A stretch of 48,811 nucleotides of DNA from JBOGCH01 sp051656645 (lineage in GTDB: Bacteria > Bacteroidota > Bacteroidia > Bacteroidales > Marinifilaceae). Both the position numbers and the translations under genes were made by a program. The stretch lies in assembly GCA_051656645.1 (NCBI GenBank), contig JBOGCH010000033.1, positions 1 to 48,811 of the forward strand, in the 5' to 3' direction. The notes under the pieces were generated by a model that worked only from the letters and a program-made list of their open reading frames with translations, had not been told where the DNA came from and did no database searches. Below are positions 40,839 through 48,811 of the stretch, in pieces; positions within the stretch are counted from its first letter, which is position 1; each line of letters opens with the position of its first letter.

Positions 40839-40867
40839 AAAAGAGCATCGAAAGGTGCTCTTTTTTT
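40839..40867 (+). terminator. Terminator of the ribosomal super-operon
   Basis: Stem AAGAGCA / TGCTCTT (extended by A-T pairs), small GAAA-containing loop, then a run of seven T. Nineteen bases after the rplQ stop. Confidence 0.92.
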
Positions 40868-40954
40868 GTTTTATACTATTGCGTTGATAAACAAAATATT
40901 GTGCATGACGTATAACTATAAATGTAACACAGTTTTATTCTAATAGTTATAATC

Positions 40955-42250
40955 ATGACACACATTGTAGAAATTAAGGCAAGAGAAATCCTTGACTCAC
41001 GAGGTAATCCGACTATTGAAGTAGATGTAATCCAAGAGGATGGTATTCGCGGGCGTGCGGATGTTCCATCGGGCGCTTCGACGGGAGAGAATGAAGCATT
41101 GGAATTACGTGACGATGATAAAAATAGATATGGTGGAAAAGGCGTACTTGGTGCTGTTCGTAATGTCAATGAAGATATTGCAGAGGAGCTTATAGGAATG
41201 GACGTTTCCAATCAGCCGTTAATAGATAAATTACTTATTGACTTGGATGGTACTAAGACAAAAGCAAAGCTTGGTGCCAATGCAATTCTTGGTGTTTCGA
41301 TGGCAGCTGCGAAGTGTGCTTCAAAGATGCTTGAGATGCCACTTTATAAATATATCGGGGGATGTAATGCAAAACGTTTACCGGTACCTATGATGAATAT
41401 TATAAATGGTGGATCACATTCCGATTCGCCTATTGCTTTCCAAGAATTTATGATACGCCCTGTTGGCGCATCAACCTTCTCCCAAGCATTACAGATTGGT
41501 GCGGAAGTGTTCCATGCTCTTAAAGCGGTACTAAAGGCAAGAGGTCTTTCAACGTCAGTAGGTGATGAAGGTGGATTTGCGCCTGTACTCAATGGTACAG
41601 AGGATGCACTGGATGTAATAATTCAAGCAATTGAAAAAGCTGACTATAAACCTGGTGAGGACGTAATGATTGGTCTTGACTGTGCAGCTAGTGAATTCTA
41701 TAAAAATGGTATGTACGATTACTCAATCTTTGAAGGAGATAAAGGTTTAAAGCGTAATGCTATTGAACAAGTTGAATACCTTGCCGGACTTGTAGAGAAG
41801 TATCCTATTGACTCGATAGAAGATGGTATGGCAGAAAGTGACTGGGAAGGATGGCAAATGCTTACTGAACGCATTGGAAATCGTTGTCAACTTGTTGGTG
41901 ATGACCTTTTCGTTACAAATGTTGAGTATCTGAAAAAAGGAATTGATATGGGTTGTGCAAATGCAATTTTGATTAAAGTAAATCAAATTGGTACACTTAC
42001 AGAAACCCTTGATGCTATTGAAATGGCCCATAAGGCTGGATATAATTGCATTATCTCTCACCGCTCAGGCGAAACTGAGGATACTACTATTGCTGATATT
42101 GCTGTAGCAACAAATGCGGGACAAATTAAAACGGGATCGCTTAGTCGTTCAGACAGATTGGCTAAATACAATCAATTATTACGAATTGAAGAAGAATTAG
42201 GTGAAATTGCTGTGTTTATTGGTGAAACCTTTAACAAGCCTAAAGCGTAA
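40955..42250 (+). CDS. eno: Enolase
   Basis: 431 residues. Converts 2-phosphoglycerate to phosphoenolpyruvate. Motifs: REILDSRGNPTIEVDV, GASTGENEALELRDDD, SVGDEGGFAP (catalytic Glu), the metal ligands in IGLDCAASEFY and SIEDGMAESDW, LVGDDLFVTN, catalytic Lys in LIKVNQIGTLTET, SHRSGETEDTTIADIAVAT and GSLSRSDRLAKYNQLLRIEE. Own transcription unit, separated from rplQ by a terminator; no consensus promoter was obvious in the 87 bases after it. Confidence 0.98.
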   Translation: MTHIVEIKAREILDSRGNPTIEVDVIQEDGIRGRADVPSGASTGENEALELRDDDKNRYGGKGVLGAVRNVNEDIAEELIGMDVSNQPLIDKLLIDLDGTKTKAKLGANAILGVSMAAAKCASKMLEMPLYKYIGGCNAKRLPVPMMNIINGGSHSDSPIAFQEFMIRPVGASTFSQALQIGAEVFHALKAVLKARGLSTSVGDEGGFAPVLNGTEDALDVIIQAIEKADYKPGEDVMIGLDCAASEFYKNGMYDYSIFEGDKGLKRNAIEQVEYLAGLVEKYPIDSIEDGMAESDWEGWQMLTERIGNRCQLVGDDLFVTNVEYLKKGIDMGCANAILIKVNQIGTLTETLDAIEMAHKAGYNCIISHRSGETEDTTIADIAVATNAGQIKTGSLSRSDRLAKYNQLLRIEEELGEIAVFIGETFNKPKA

Positions 42251-42277
42251 AAGCAGTATAGTTCTTTAAAAATATAC

Positions 42278-42390
42278 GGAAGGTATCTTCGAACAGCGCC
42301 TAGTGAACGTAACTCTGAGTGGTTCACTCCCTTGGAAAAACGATTAGTGGTGGTAAGCCTATGCTTACAGAGCAGTTCCTGATACCTTCC
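42278..42390 (+). ncRNA. Structured RNA candidate after enolase (6S-like or unclassified)
   Basis: A closing 10-bp perfect stem GGAAGGTATC (42278-42287) / GATACCTTCC (42381-42390) encloses two clear hairpins: AGTGAAC / GTTCACT (42302-42328) and GTAAGC-CTAT-GCTTAC (42353-42368). It is followed by TATTTTTATG. A long closed stem with internal loops, of about 113 nt, is compatible with a 6S RNA relative such as the Bacteroidales-1 motif, but I cannot verify a match. Strand is assumed from the T-rich end. It starts 28 bases after the eno stop. Confidence 0.5.
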
Positions 42391-42405
42391 TATTTTTATG
42401 ATATA

Positions 42406-42440
42406 AATAATCCCGGATACCTTAGGCATCCGGGATTATT
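42406..42440. terminator. Bidirectional terminator
   Basis: A 13-bp perfect stem AATAATCCCGGAT / ATCCGGGATTATT with a 9-base loop, between the RNA candidate on the plus strand and the stop of the minus-strand channel gene (42457). A-rich on one side and T-rich on the other, so it can serve both directions. Confidence 0.88.
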
Positions 42441-42456
42441 TCATTCTTGAGTATTA

Positions 42457-44025
42457 TTAATTCTTAACTTCTGGAGTTTTTGATAACTCGGCTGTAGCTG
42501 CGTCCAAATTCTCCAATGTAATTGGTAGAGGCTTGGTTACATCGCCAGTGTAGAATGTAATATGTGGGAATGGTATTTCGATGTTTTGATTATCAAAAGC
42601 AATCTTCAAACGTCTTTGATACTCGCGTTTCAATGCAAATTGTTGTAATGGACGAGTCTTGATAACAGCTTTGATGTTGATTGAGCTATCGCCGAAGCTG
42701 TCCAATCCAAGTACTTCAACAGGATTTAGCATTCTATGACCGAACTCCTCGCTCTCAAACATTTCCTTACCTGTATCTCTCATCACCTTCATTACTCTGT
42801 CTATATCTTCTTTGTAGGCAACCCCAATTTCTAGTACAACAGCCGACCACTCTTTTGTCATGTTGGACAACGTGTTGATTTTACCATTTTGGAAAATATG
42901 AACAACACCGGCAACGTCTCTCAGTGTAATGGTTCTAAGTTCAATTTTCTCCACCATACCGGTAGTTCCGTTAATAATGGCCAAGTCGCCAGTACGTAAC
43001 TGATCTTCCAATAAAATAAAGAAACCGGAGATAAAGTCTCTTACAAGCTCTTGTGCACCAAAACCGACAGCTAAACCTACAATACCTGCACTGGCTAAGA
43101 TAGGAGCGATGTTGATATTTATTTTAGACAACATAATGAGAAGGAACACAGTCCACAAGAAAATCTTACCTATACCGTGAATAATTCCGGAAAGCGTATT
43201 TATCCGCTTCATCGCCTCTTCCGTATCGACATTCTCATCTTTAGTTGCCCGGTTTATAGCAATAGTCTTAACGCGTTTAATGATAAACAGCATCAGGCGC
43301 AATAGCGAAACAAATATAATGGTTAAGATAATAATGGAAGGAAGCTCCACTAGCATCCAATTTACAAACTTAAGCATTGCTTCTCTCCAAAACTTACTTG
43401 TAAATACGCCGTGATTCTGAGTATACCAACTTACAACTAAAGTCTCTGTTTTTACATTATTTGGAATACTATCTATAGATATGTCGCCAATTAAATCACT
43501 TTGGAAACCCTTAATACGTTTTGGACTCACTCCAAAATATCCGTCAATGGCCGGAATAAAGATATGCACCTCTGTGCCATCCTGAATAACACTATGCTCC
43601 TTGTAAGCTTGTTTAATTTGTTCAATAGAAGCGTTCAAGCCAATATTCTCAGCAGTTCTAAAGCGCTTATCCTTTACAATAATTTGCTCAATCATCTCCT
43701 CATGTTCACTTCTCTCTTGCGACACGGCTATAAATAGCAAATGATTAGCTTTATCGTAAATATAATATAAATGCTGCTGTTCTGCCTGCTCAGCCTTGTC
43801 CTCAGTAGCTTTAGGGCGCATTTTCTTAACGTTATTCTCGCCATATAACTTATACAGGCGTTTAACTTCCATGCCTTTTCTAACATGACCAACTCTTGTA
43901 TCGGTAATTAAAAAAGAACGACTGATAGTATCGTTTTGTGCCGTCACATAAGGATGCTCTTCCTTATTACATCCACTCAATGTCATTACTATCAGGGTAC
44001 AAATCCAGATAAAATGTTTCATCAT
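42457..44025 (-). CDS. MscS-family mechanosensitive channel with lipoprotein-type N-terminus
   Basis: 522 residues. The N-terminus is a lipoprotein signal (IWICTLIVMTLSGC, lipobox L-S-G-C19), then a soluble domain to about residue 205. Membrane segments follow: LPSIIILTIIFVSLLRLMLF, GKIFLWTVFLLIMLSKINI, and the pore helix region LASAGIVGLAVGFGAQELVR, DFISGFFILLEDQLRTGDL. The beta domain (TGMVEKIELRTITLRDVAG, VVHIFQNGKI) and alpha-beta C-domain (INIKAVIKTRP) complete MscS. Protects against osmotic downshock. A lipid-anchored soluble domain in front of the channel is uncommon. Confidence 0.9.
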   Translation of the reverse strand: MMKHFIWICTLIVMTLSGCNKEEHPYVTAQNDTISRSFLITDTRVGHVRKGMEVKRLYKLYGENNVKKMRPKATEDKAEQAEQQHLYYIYDKANHLLFIAVSQERSEHEEMIEQIIVKDKRFRTAENIGLNASIEQIKQAYKEHSVIQDGTEVHIFIPAIDGYFGVSPKRIKGFQSDLIGDISIDSIPNNVKTETLVVSWYTQNHGVFTSKFWREAMLKFVNWMLVELPSIIILTIIFVSLLRLMLFIIKRVKTIAINRATKDENVDTEEAMKRINTLSGIIHGIGKIFLWTVFLLIMLSKININIAPILASAGIVGLAVGFGAQELVRDFISGFFILLEDQLRTGDLAIINGTTGMVEKIELRTITLRDVAGVVHIFQNGKINTLSNMTKEWSAVVLEIGVAYKEDIDRVMKVMRDTGKEMFESEEFGHRMLNPVEVLGLDSFGDSSINIKAVIKTRPLQQFALKREYQRRLKIAFDNQNIEIPFPHITFYTGDVTKPLPITLENLDAATAELSKTPEVKN

Positions 44026-44250
44026 CTTCTTAATTAGATTATTGATTTATAAATAATTATTTACTGTCCATCGTTTAATATTACCAATCATTATTGGTCT
44101 TTCCCGCAAAGGTATAACATTCTATCCAATCATGTAGTTTTAATCCGTCACAATAATTGTTATAGTCGTGGAATATCATCCAAATATGCTAGCCTATCCC
44201 GTTTATAGGTGCAATTAACTAACAATAAAGATAAAATTAACAAATGATGC

Positions 44251-44280
44251 TTGTCCATAACAATGCTTTCACTACCTTTA
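44251..44280 (+). promoter_or_regulatory. Candidate promoter for the 2-oxoacid oxidoreductase genes
   Basis: TTG (44251-44253), 19 bases, TACCTTTA (44273-44280), one mismatch to TAnnTTTG. It would give a leader of about 150 bases before the ATG at 44439. The rest of the 44026-44438 gap shows no ORF. Confidence 0.45.
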
Positions 44281-44438
44281 CATCCGTAATTGATACATTT
44301 TTTAATGTTTTAGTTACAGTTGTTAATGAAGACAATTAAGAAGAATATAGGCTATTAAAAAATTCGGAGGATAATGTAACAATATGTAAGTAATCGTTTG
44401 CGTTATTCTTATCTTTACTGTCATTAAAAAAAATCGAC

Positions 44439-46277
44439 ATGAATCAAGAAACTAAAGTTATCGAAAAACAGGATGTTGTAATCCGATTCTCCGGAGACTC
44501 GGGGGATGGTATGCAATTGACGGGTCAGCAATTCTCTGATACGGCTGCCCTTTTTGGAAATGACGTTGCAACATTTCCTGACTATCCGGCTGAAATTCGC
44601 GCTCCACAAGGTACGGTTGGAGGAGTTTCAGGTTTCCAGGTACACATCGGTAGAGAAAAAATCACCACACCTGGCGATTTCGCCGATATTCTGGTAGCAA
44701 TGAACCCTGCAGCGCTTAAAGCAAACTTACGTTGGGCAAAACCAGAGGGAACTGTAATCGTTGATACGGATGCTTTCGATGACAAGCATATTGAAAAAGC
44801 CGGTTATACGGCAAACCCGTTACAGGACGGATCATTACAAGGATACAATATTATCCCTGTTGGAATAACTAAACTTACCTTAGAAACACTAAAAGACTCG
44901 GGCCTTGATCAAAAAGCAATGCTTCGATGTAAAAATATGTTTGCTCTGGGTATGATTTATTGGATGTTTGAGCAATCTGTGGAACATACAGAAAACTTCT
45001 TTGAAACGAAGTTCGCTAAAAAACCCGGTATCGTAACAGCCAACAAAATGGTACTTCAAGCCGGATATAACTATGCGGGCAACGTGCACGCCATGGCTAT
45101 CCATTATAAAGTAAATCCAGCAGCAATCCAAAAAGGAAAATATCGTAATATAACCGGAAACAAAGCAACGGCATGGGGCCTATTGGCTGCTGCCGAGAAA
45201 GCCAACCTTCCGCTTTTCTGTGGTTCATACCCCATAACTCCTGCAACAGACATCTTACAGGAGCTAGCAGTCCGTCGCGATCTTGGAGCTAAAACTTACC
45301 AAGCAGAGGACGAAATTGGCGGTATATGTACTGCAATAGGTGCAAGTTATGTAGGTAACTTTGCATGTACAACTACATCGGGTCCGGGATTGGCACTTAA
45401 AGCTGAAGCATGTGGACTTGCCGTAATGGCCGAGTTACCATTGGTAATTGTCGACGTTCAACGTGGTGGACCGTCAACGGGATTACCAACCAAAACCGAA
45501 CAGTCCGATCTTTTACAAGCACTGTACGGTCGTAATGGCGAATCGCCTATGCCTGTAATTGCTGCAAGTACATCTTCAAACTGTTTTGACTATGCCTTCA
45601 TGGCCGGTAAAATAGCGCTTGAGCACATGACACCTGTAATATTACTAACAGACGGGTACCTTGCCAATGGTGCACAACCATGGCTAATACCTTCTATGAA
45701 AGATTTACCGGACATCAAAGTGCGTATGGCAAAAGAAGGCGACGACTATCAACCCTATGCGCGCGATGTTGAAACACTTGCACGTACATGGGCAGTACCG
45801 GGAACAAAAGGACTAGAACATCGTATTGGTGGACTTGAAAAAATGAATATAACTGGTACAATCAGTTACGTCCCAGAAAATCACCAAGTGATGACAGATC
45901 TTCGCGAAGAGAAAGTGGCACGTATAGCAAACCATATCCCTGAGCAAGAAATATACGGAAACCCAAATGGGGGAGAAGTACTTGTTGTTGGTTGGGGAGG
46001 TACATATGGTCACCTCTATGCAACGGTGCATGAATTACGTCAGGAAGGAAAGGATGTGTCACTAGCACATTTCAACTACATCAATCCGCTACCGCGTAAC
46101 ACGGAAGAAATCTTGGCCAAATACAAAAAAATTATTGTATGTGAGTTAAACTTAGGACAATTTGCAGGATATCTACGCAACAAATTCCCTCAGTTCAATT
46201 ATCTTCAATACAATAAAGTTGCCGGATTACCATTTACAGCAATTGAGTTGAAAGAAACCATTTTGAAATTGTTCTAA
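44439..46277 (+). CDS. korA: 2-oxoacid:ferredoxin oxidoreductase, fused gamma-alpha subunit
   Basis: 612 residues. The gamma domain is first (VVIRFSGDSGDGMQLTGQQF, FPDYPAEIRAPQGTVGGVSG, to about residue 190), then the alpha domain with FCGSYPITPATDILQELAV, TTTSGPGLALKAEACGLAV and VDVQRGGPSTGLPTKTEQSD. With the beta subunit it oxidises a 2-oxoacid with CoA and thiamine diphosphate to acyl-CoA, CO2 and reduced ferredoxin. The two-gene layout matches 2-oxoglutarate:ferredoxin oxidoreductase (KorAB), though pyruvate or branched-chain acids are possible. Confidence 0.88.
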   Translation: MNQETKVIEKQDVVIRFSGDSGDGMQLTGQQFSDTAALFGNDVATFPDYPAEIRAPQGTVGGVSGFQVHIGREKITTPGDFADILVAMNPAALKANLRWAKPEGTVIVDTDAFDDKHIEKAGYTANPLQDGSLQGYNIIPVGITKLTLETLKDSGLDQKAMLRCKNMFALGMIYWMFEQSVEHTENFFETKFAKKPGIVTANKMVLQAGYNYAGNVHAMAIHYKVNPAAIQKGKYRNITGNKATAWGLLAAAEKANLPLFCGSYPITPATDILQELAVRRDLGAKTYQAEDEIGGICTAIGASYVGNFACTTTSGPGLALKAEACGLAVMAELPLVIVDVQRGGPSTGLPTKTEQSDLLQALYGRNGESPMPVIAASTSSNCFDYAFMAGKIALEHMTPVILLTDGYLANGAQPWLIPSMKDLPDIKVRMAKEGDDYQPYARDVETLARTWAVPGTKGLEHRIGGLEKMNITGTISYVPENHQVMTDLREEKVARIANHIPEQEIYGNPNGGEVLVVGWGGTYGHLYATVHELRQEGKDVSLAHFNYINPLPRNTEEILAKYKKIIVCELNLGQFAGYLRNKFPQFNYLQYNKVAGLPFTAIELKETILKLF

Positions 46278-46287
46278 TTGCATTACT

Positions 46288-47304
46288 ATGTCACAAATAC
46301 AATATACAGCAAAAGACTTTAAAAGCGATCAAGAAATTCGCTGGTGTCCCGGATGTGGTGATCACGGTATCATCAACTCGGTACAAAAAGCTATGGCTAA
46401 CTTGGGCTATCCGCGAGAGTCGTGGGCAGTAATCTCGGGTATCGGATGTTCTTCACGTTTCCCATATTACATGAATACGTTTGGTTTCCACACCATTCAC
46501 GGACGCGCTGCCGCTATTGCTGCAGGAGCTAAAGCCGCTAATCCGGAAATTAATGTACTTCAAGTATCGGGCGACGGGGACGCGCTAGCCATTGGTGGTA
46601 ACCACTTTATCCATGCCATCCGTAGAAATGTTGACATAACCATTCTACTTTTCAATAACGAAATATACGGATTAACAAAGGGACAGTACTCCCCAACCAC
46701 TAAACTTGGTACTAAAACAAAAACATCTCCGTACGGAACGATTGAACATCCTTTCAATCCCGGCGAGCTAGCGTTGGGTGCACAAACCAAATACTTTGCC
46801 CGTTCAATAGACACGAGTGTTGCACTAACTGCCGAGGTTGTTGAGAATGCTGTAAAACATAAAGGAACATCAGTTGTCGAAATTCTGCAAAACTGTGTAA
46901 TCTTTGCCGATGGCGTACATGCCGATATTACCGATAGGGAAAATAAAGAGGACAGACAATTGGTACTTCGTCATGGACAACCTATGATCTTTGGTAAAAA
47001 CAAAGACAAAGGACTTATGCTTGACAAAAAAGGTAAACTACAAATTGTTCAAGTTGGGACTGACGGTATTACCATTGACGATATTCTGGTGCACGATGCG
47101 CACGAACAAAGCCAATTCATGCATCTTATGTTAATCAACATGCGCCCGCCGCAATATCCGGTTGCACTTGGAGTTATCCGCGAAGTCGAAGCACACACCT
47201 ACGAGGAAGCATTGGAGCAACAAATTACCGATGTAAAAGCAGTTTCGAACATTAAATGTATGGACGATTTGCTAAACAGCGGAGACATCTGGGAAGTGAA
47301 ATAA
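46288..47304 (+). CDS. korB: 2-oxoacid:ferredoxin oxidoreductase, beta subunit
   Basis: 338 residues. Cysteines in WCPGCGDHGI and ISGIGCSSRF, and the thiamine-diphosphate motif SGDGDALAIGGNHFIHAIRR ... LLFNNEIYGLTKGQYSPTT (GDG-x-N-N). The C-terminal part holds AHEQSQFMHLMLINM. Ten bases after the alpha subunit, so one operon, closed by the terminator at 47314-47350. Anaerobic route between TCA intermediates and acyl-CoA. Confidence 0.9.
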   Translation: MSQIQYTAKDFKSDQEIRWCPGCGDHGIINSVQKAMANLGYPRESWAVISGIGCSSRFPYYMNTFGFHTIHGRAAAIAAGAKAANPEINVLQVSGDGDALAIGGNHFIHAIRRNVDITILLFNNEIYGLTKGQYSPTTKLGTKTKTSPYGTIEHPFNPGELALGAQTKYFARSIDTSVALTAEVVENAVKHKGTSVVEILQNCVIFADGVHADITDRENKEDRQLVLRHGQPMIFGKNKDKGLMLDKKGKLQIVQVGTDGITIDDILVHDAHEQSQFMHLMLINMRPPQYPVALGVIREVEAHTYEEALEQQITDVKAVSNIKCMDDLLNSGDIWEVK

Positions 47305-47313
47305 TCACATATA

Positions 47314-47350
47314 AAAAATGGCCTGCAACCAAATGTTACAGGCCATTTTT
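47314..47350. terminator. Bidirectional terminator
   Basis: A 12-bp perfect stem AAAAATGGCCTG / CAGGCCATTTTT with a 13-base loop. It separates korB from the convergent thioredoxin gene. Confidence 0.92.
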
Positions 47351-47369
47351 ATATTATTACACGTTATTC

Positions 47370-47888
47370 CTATTTTTTTCCCTTTCCATATTTCTCAATC
47401 AAAGCCTTTACAGTTTCAGCTTTTAGCTCATGGCCGTCTAGCATTGGGTAGCCTTCCCAACGTACTATGCCTTGCGGATCAATTAAAATAACGTGTGGTA
47501 TTCCACGCACGTCCAGCGCTTTTTTCATTGTTCCGGCTTTGTCAATACCGCTATAGTATTCAATAATAGGTTCAGACATTGCTTTAACCTTTTCTGCTGT
47601 TTCATCAGAAATACCTATCACAACCAACTTATCTTTAAACGTCTTTTGCAGCTCGTTTAACTCGGGGATTGCTTTACGGCATGGTCCGCACCAGGTTGCC
47701 CAAAAGTCAACAAGAACAAATTTACCTTTTGTATTCGGCTTTTCAGTTAGCCATTCCGTTACCACCAATTCTGGTGCTTTCTCATTCAATACTGATTTTG
47801 CCCACAACTTCTTACCGTTATTACTCTCCTGTGCCATCACGAAATAGCCGCATAATAATAGGGTAAGCATTAATACTATTCTTTTCAT
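47370..47888 (-). CDS. TlpA-type thiol-disulfide oxidoreductase
   Basis: 172 residues with a signal peptide (MKRIVLMLTLLLCGYFVMA, cleavage before QES), so periplasmic. The active site WCGPC is intact (Cys67, Cys70) inside FVLVDFWATWCGPCRKAIPE, and the cis-proline strand is RGIPHVILIDPQG. Reduces or exchanges disulfides outside the cytoplasm. Compare the other TlpA-like protein in this window (21100-22194), which lost both cysteines. Monocistronic, convergent to korAB. Confidence 0.93.
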   Translation of the reverse strand: MKRIVLMLTLLLCGYFVMAQESNNGKKLWAKSVLNEKAPELVVTEWLTEKPNTKGKFVLVDFWATWCGPCRKAIPELNELQKTFKDKLVVIGISDETAEKVKAMSEPIIEYYSGIDKAGTMKKALDVRGIPHVILIDPQGIVRWEGYPMLDGHELKAETVKALIEKYGKGKK

Positions 47889-48034
47889 GCTTATTTAATA
47901 TTTAGATAGATATTTAAATTGTAAACGAAATTAAACAATTTCACAACAACAACAAAACTTAAAAGCCACTATCCTTGATGTTCCAATAACAATTGTCGCC
48001 TAAAATTACAAACAACTGCTTTATATCCTCTAGG

Positions 48035-48118
48035 GGTTTCATTCAGATATGATTGGGGTTTCATTCAGGTCTGATACCCCAAACCTGAATGAAACCCCAA
48101 TCATATCTGAATGAAACC
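48035..48118. repeat. 36-bp perfect inverted repeat
   Basis: The left arm 48035-48070 and right arm 48083-48118 are exact reverse complements over 36 bases, with a 12-base loop. Each arm holds two copies of TTTCATTCAG (or its complement), and another partial copy follows at 48117-48127. No T-run follows. The rest of 47889-48426 holds no recognisable feature. Confidence 0.95.
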
Positions 48119-48426
48119 TGAATGAAATGGCATGCAATAGCAATGCAACTATAGTTTACATAAAGCTAAAATGCCGAAAAGACGGACAGAATCATAGAAA
48201 GGATGATAAACAAGAGTCGATTTATGCACTTGTAGAGAAAATAAGTACAAGGAAACAGATTAAAAACAATATATAGAGGCCATTTATTTTGTCTTTCACA
48301 TACAATTCCACAAATAATTAGTTGATGCAAAAAAATAATTCATTTTTTTTGATAGCATAAAGTGAAGATTATTAATTGCTTAAGCTGAACGTGCGAATAA
48401 TGGGTGAAAAATATTTTGTAAAATAA

Positions 48427-48457
48427 TTTGGAGGGTAAGAAAAAAGCTATACTTTTG
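48427..48457 (+). promoter_or_regulatory. rRNA promoter P1
   Basis: TTTG (48427-48430), 19 bases, TACTTTTG (48450-48457), followed by TATCCGC. Exact consensus fit. Confidence 0.8.
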
Positions 48458-48611
48458 TATCCGCAATCACAACACAGCAAGAGACTGCTACAGTGATGAC
48501 GAAGTTCTTTACATGTTTTCAAATAATATTCTTATCAAAGAAATATCTTTTTATTTAAAAGAGCGTTTTCGATGACAAGAAAAAAGATTTGAAAATTTTT
48601 TCTTGAAAAAA

Positions 48612-48644
48612 TTTGGAAGTAAAAATAAAAATCACTTATCTTTG
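48612..48644 (+). promoter_or_regulatory. rRNA promoter P2
   Basis: TTTG (48612-48615), 21 bases, TATCTTTG (48637-48644), followed by CATCCGC as in P1. AT-rich upstream tract. About 148 bases before the mature 16S start. Confidence 0.82.
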
Positions 48645-48792
48645 CATCCGCTTTCAAGAAGTAAAGCAACACAAAACAAGACAAGAGTTCTTATAAAATA
48701 TTGAGTAATTTAGACAGCAAGTGCGAGTCCATTTTGAAAATTCAAAGGATAATAACTGAGCGAAAGAGATAACAATTTGTACAAAATATTTT

Positions 48793-48811
48793 ACTATGAA
48801 GAGTTTGATCC
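48793..48811 (+). rRNA. rrs: 16S ribosomal RNA, 5' end only
   Basis: GAAGAGTTTGATCC at 48798-48811 is the universal 5' end of bacterial 16S rRNA; base 1 is placed at 48793 by alignment to E. coli numbering. The gene runs off the window. Two strong promoters upstream support the call. Confidence 0.9.

Noticed and set aside
48340..48522. 60-codon minus-strand ORF before the rRNA genes
   Set aside because: Lies over rRNA promoter P1 and has no family features.

Overview
The window looks like a chromosomal segment of a Bacteroidota, probably order Bacteroidales. Evidence seen: AT-rich DNA; repeated promoter matches of the phylum type (TTTG, 17-21 bases, TAnnTTTG); mostly SD-poor translation starts; a serine-type sulfatase; a TupA-like ATP-grasp protein; fused gamma-alpha 2-oxoacid:ferredoxin oxidoreductase; and cysteine-poor S4, S14 and L36. 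The genus cannot be fixed from the sequence.

Region 1 (1-5,875) is the 3' end of a surface-polysaccharide locus: three family-2 glycosyltransferases, a TupA-like ATP-grasp protein, UDP-glucose 6-dehydrogenase, an NAD-dependent sugar epimerase and a small ORF, mostly overlapping or closely spaced. Region 2 (about 5,850-11,150) is a decay zone. It holds short 3' tails of wecB- and ugd-like genes, a duplicated terminator module, a TM protein followed by an OLD-like ATPase/TOPRIM protein that lacks its Walker A segment, three small genes (Cys-rich, HNH-like zinc, KTSC-like) and a secreted-protein pseudogene with a frameshift and an in-frame TAG.

Region 3 (11,150-22,600) is the most unusual part. 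Single genes or pairs (DUF1653, an XRE regulator with a divergent partner, DUF6266, 3-TM holin, amidase, a second DUF6266, a DUF559 nuclease, a sulfatase and a thioredoxin-like lipoprotein that has lost its CxxC) are separated by blocks of two interleaved repeat families. One family is short hairpin 'words' of varying but self-complementary sequence separated by TTAAAT/ATTTAA spacers. The other is an inverted-repeat element that starts GGACCCCTCT and ends AGAGGGGTCC; it occurs as a 116-bp minimal form and as forms expanded by an 83-bp internal tandem repeat. The DUF559 gene lies inside one copy of this element.

Region 4 (22,605-40,867) is a continuous ribosomal super-operon: rpsL, rpsG, fusA, the S10, spc and alpha clusters, secY, map, infA, rpmJ, rpoA and rplQ. 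There is no tuf, and a terminator-plus-promoter break lies between rplX and rplE. Region 5 (40,955-47,888) holds enolase, a structured RNA candidate, a lipoprotein-type MscS channel, the two-subunit 2-oxoacid:ferredoxin oxidoreductase and a TlpA-type thioredoxin. Region 6 (48,035-48,811) has an 84-bp perfect inverted repeat, two tandem rRNA promoters and the first 19 bases of a 16S rRNA gene at the window edge.
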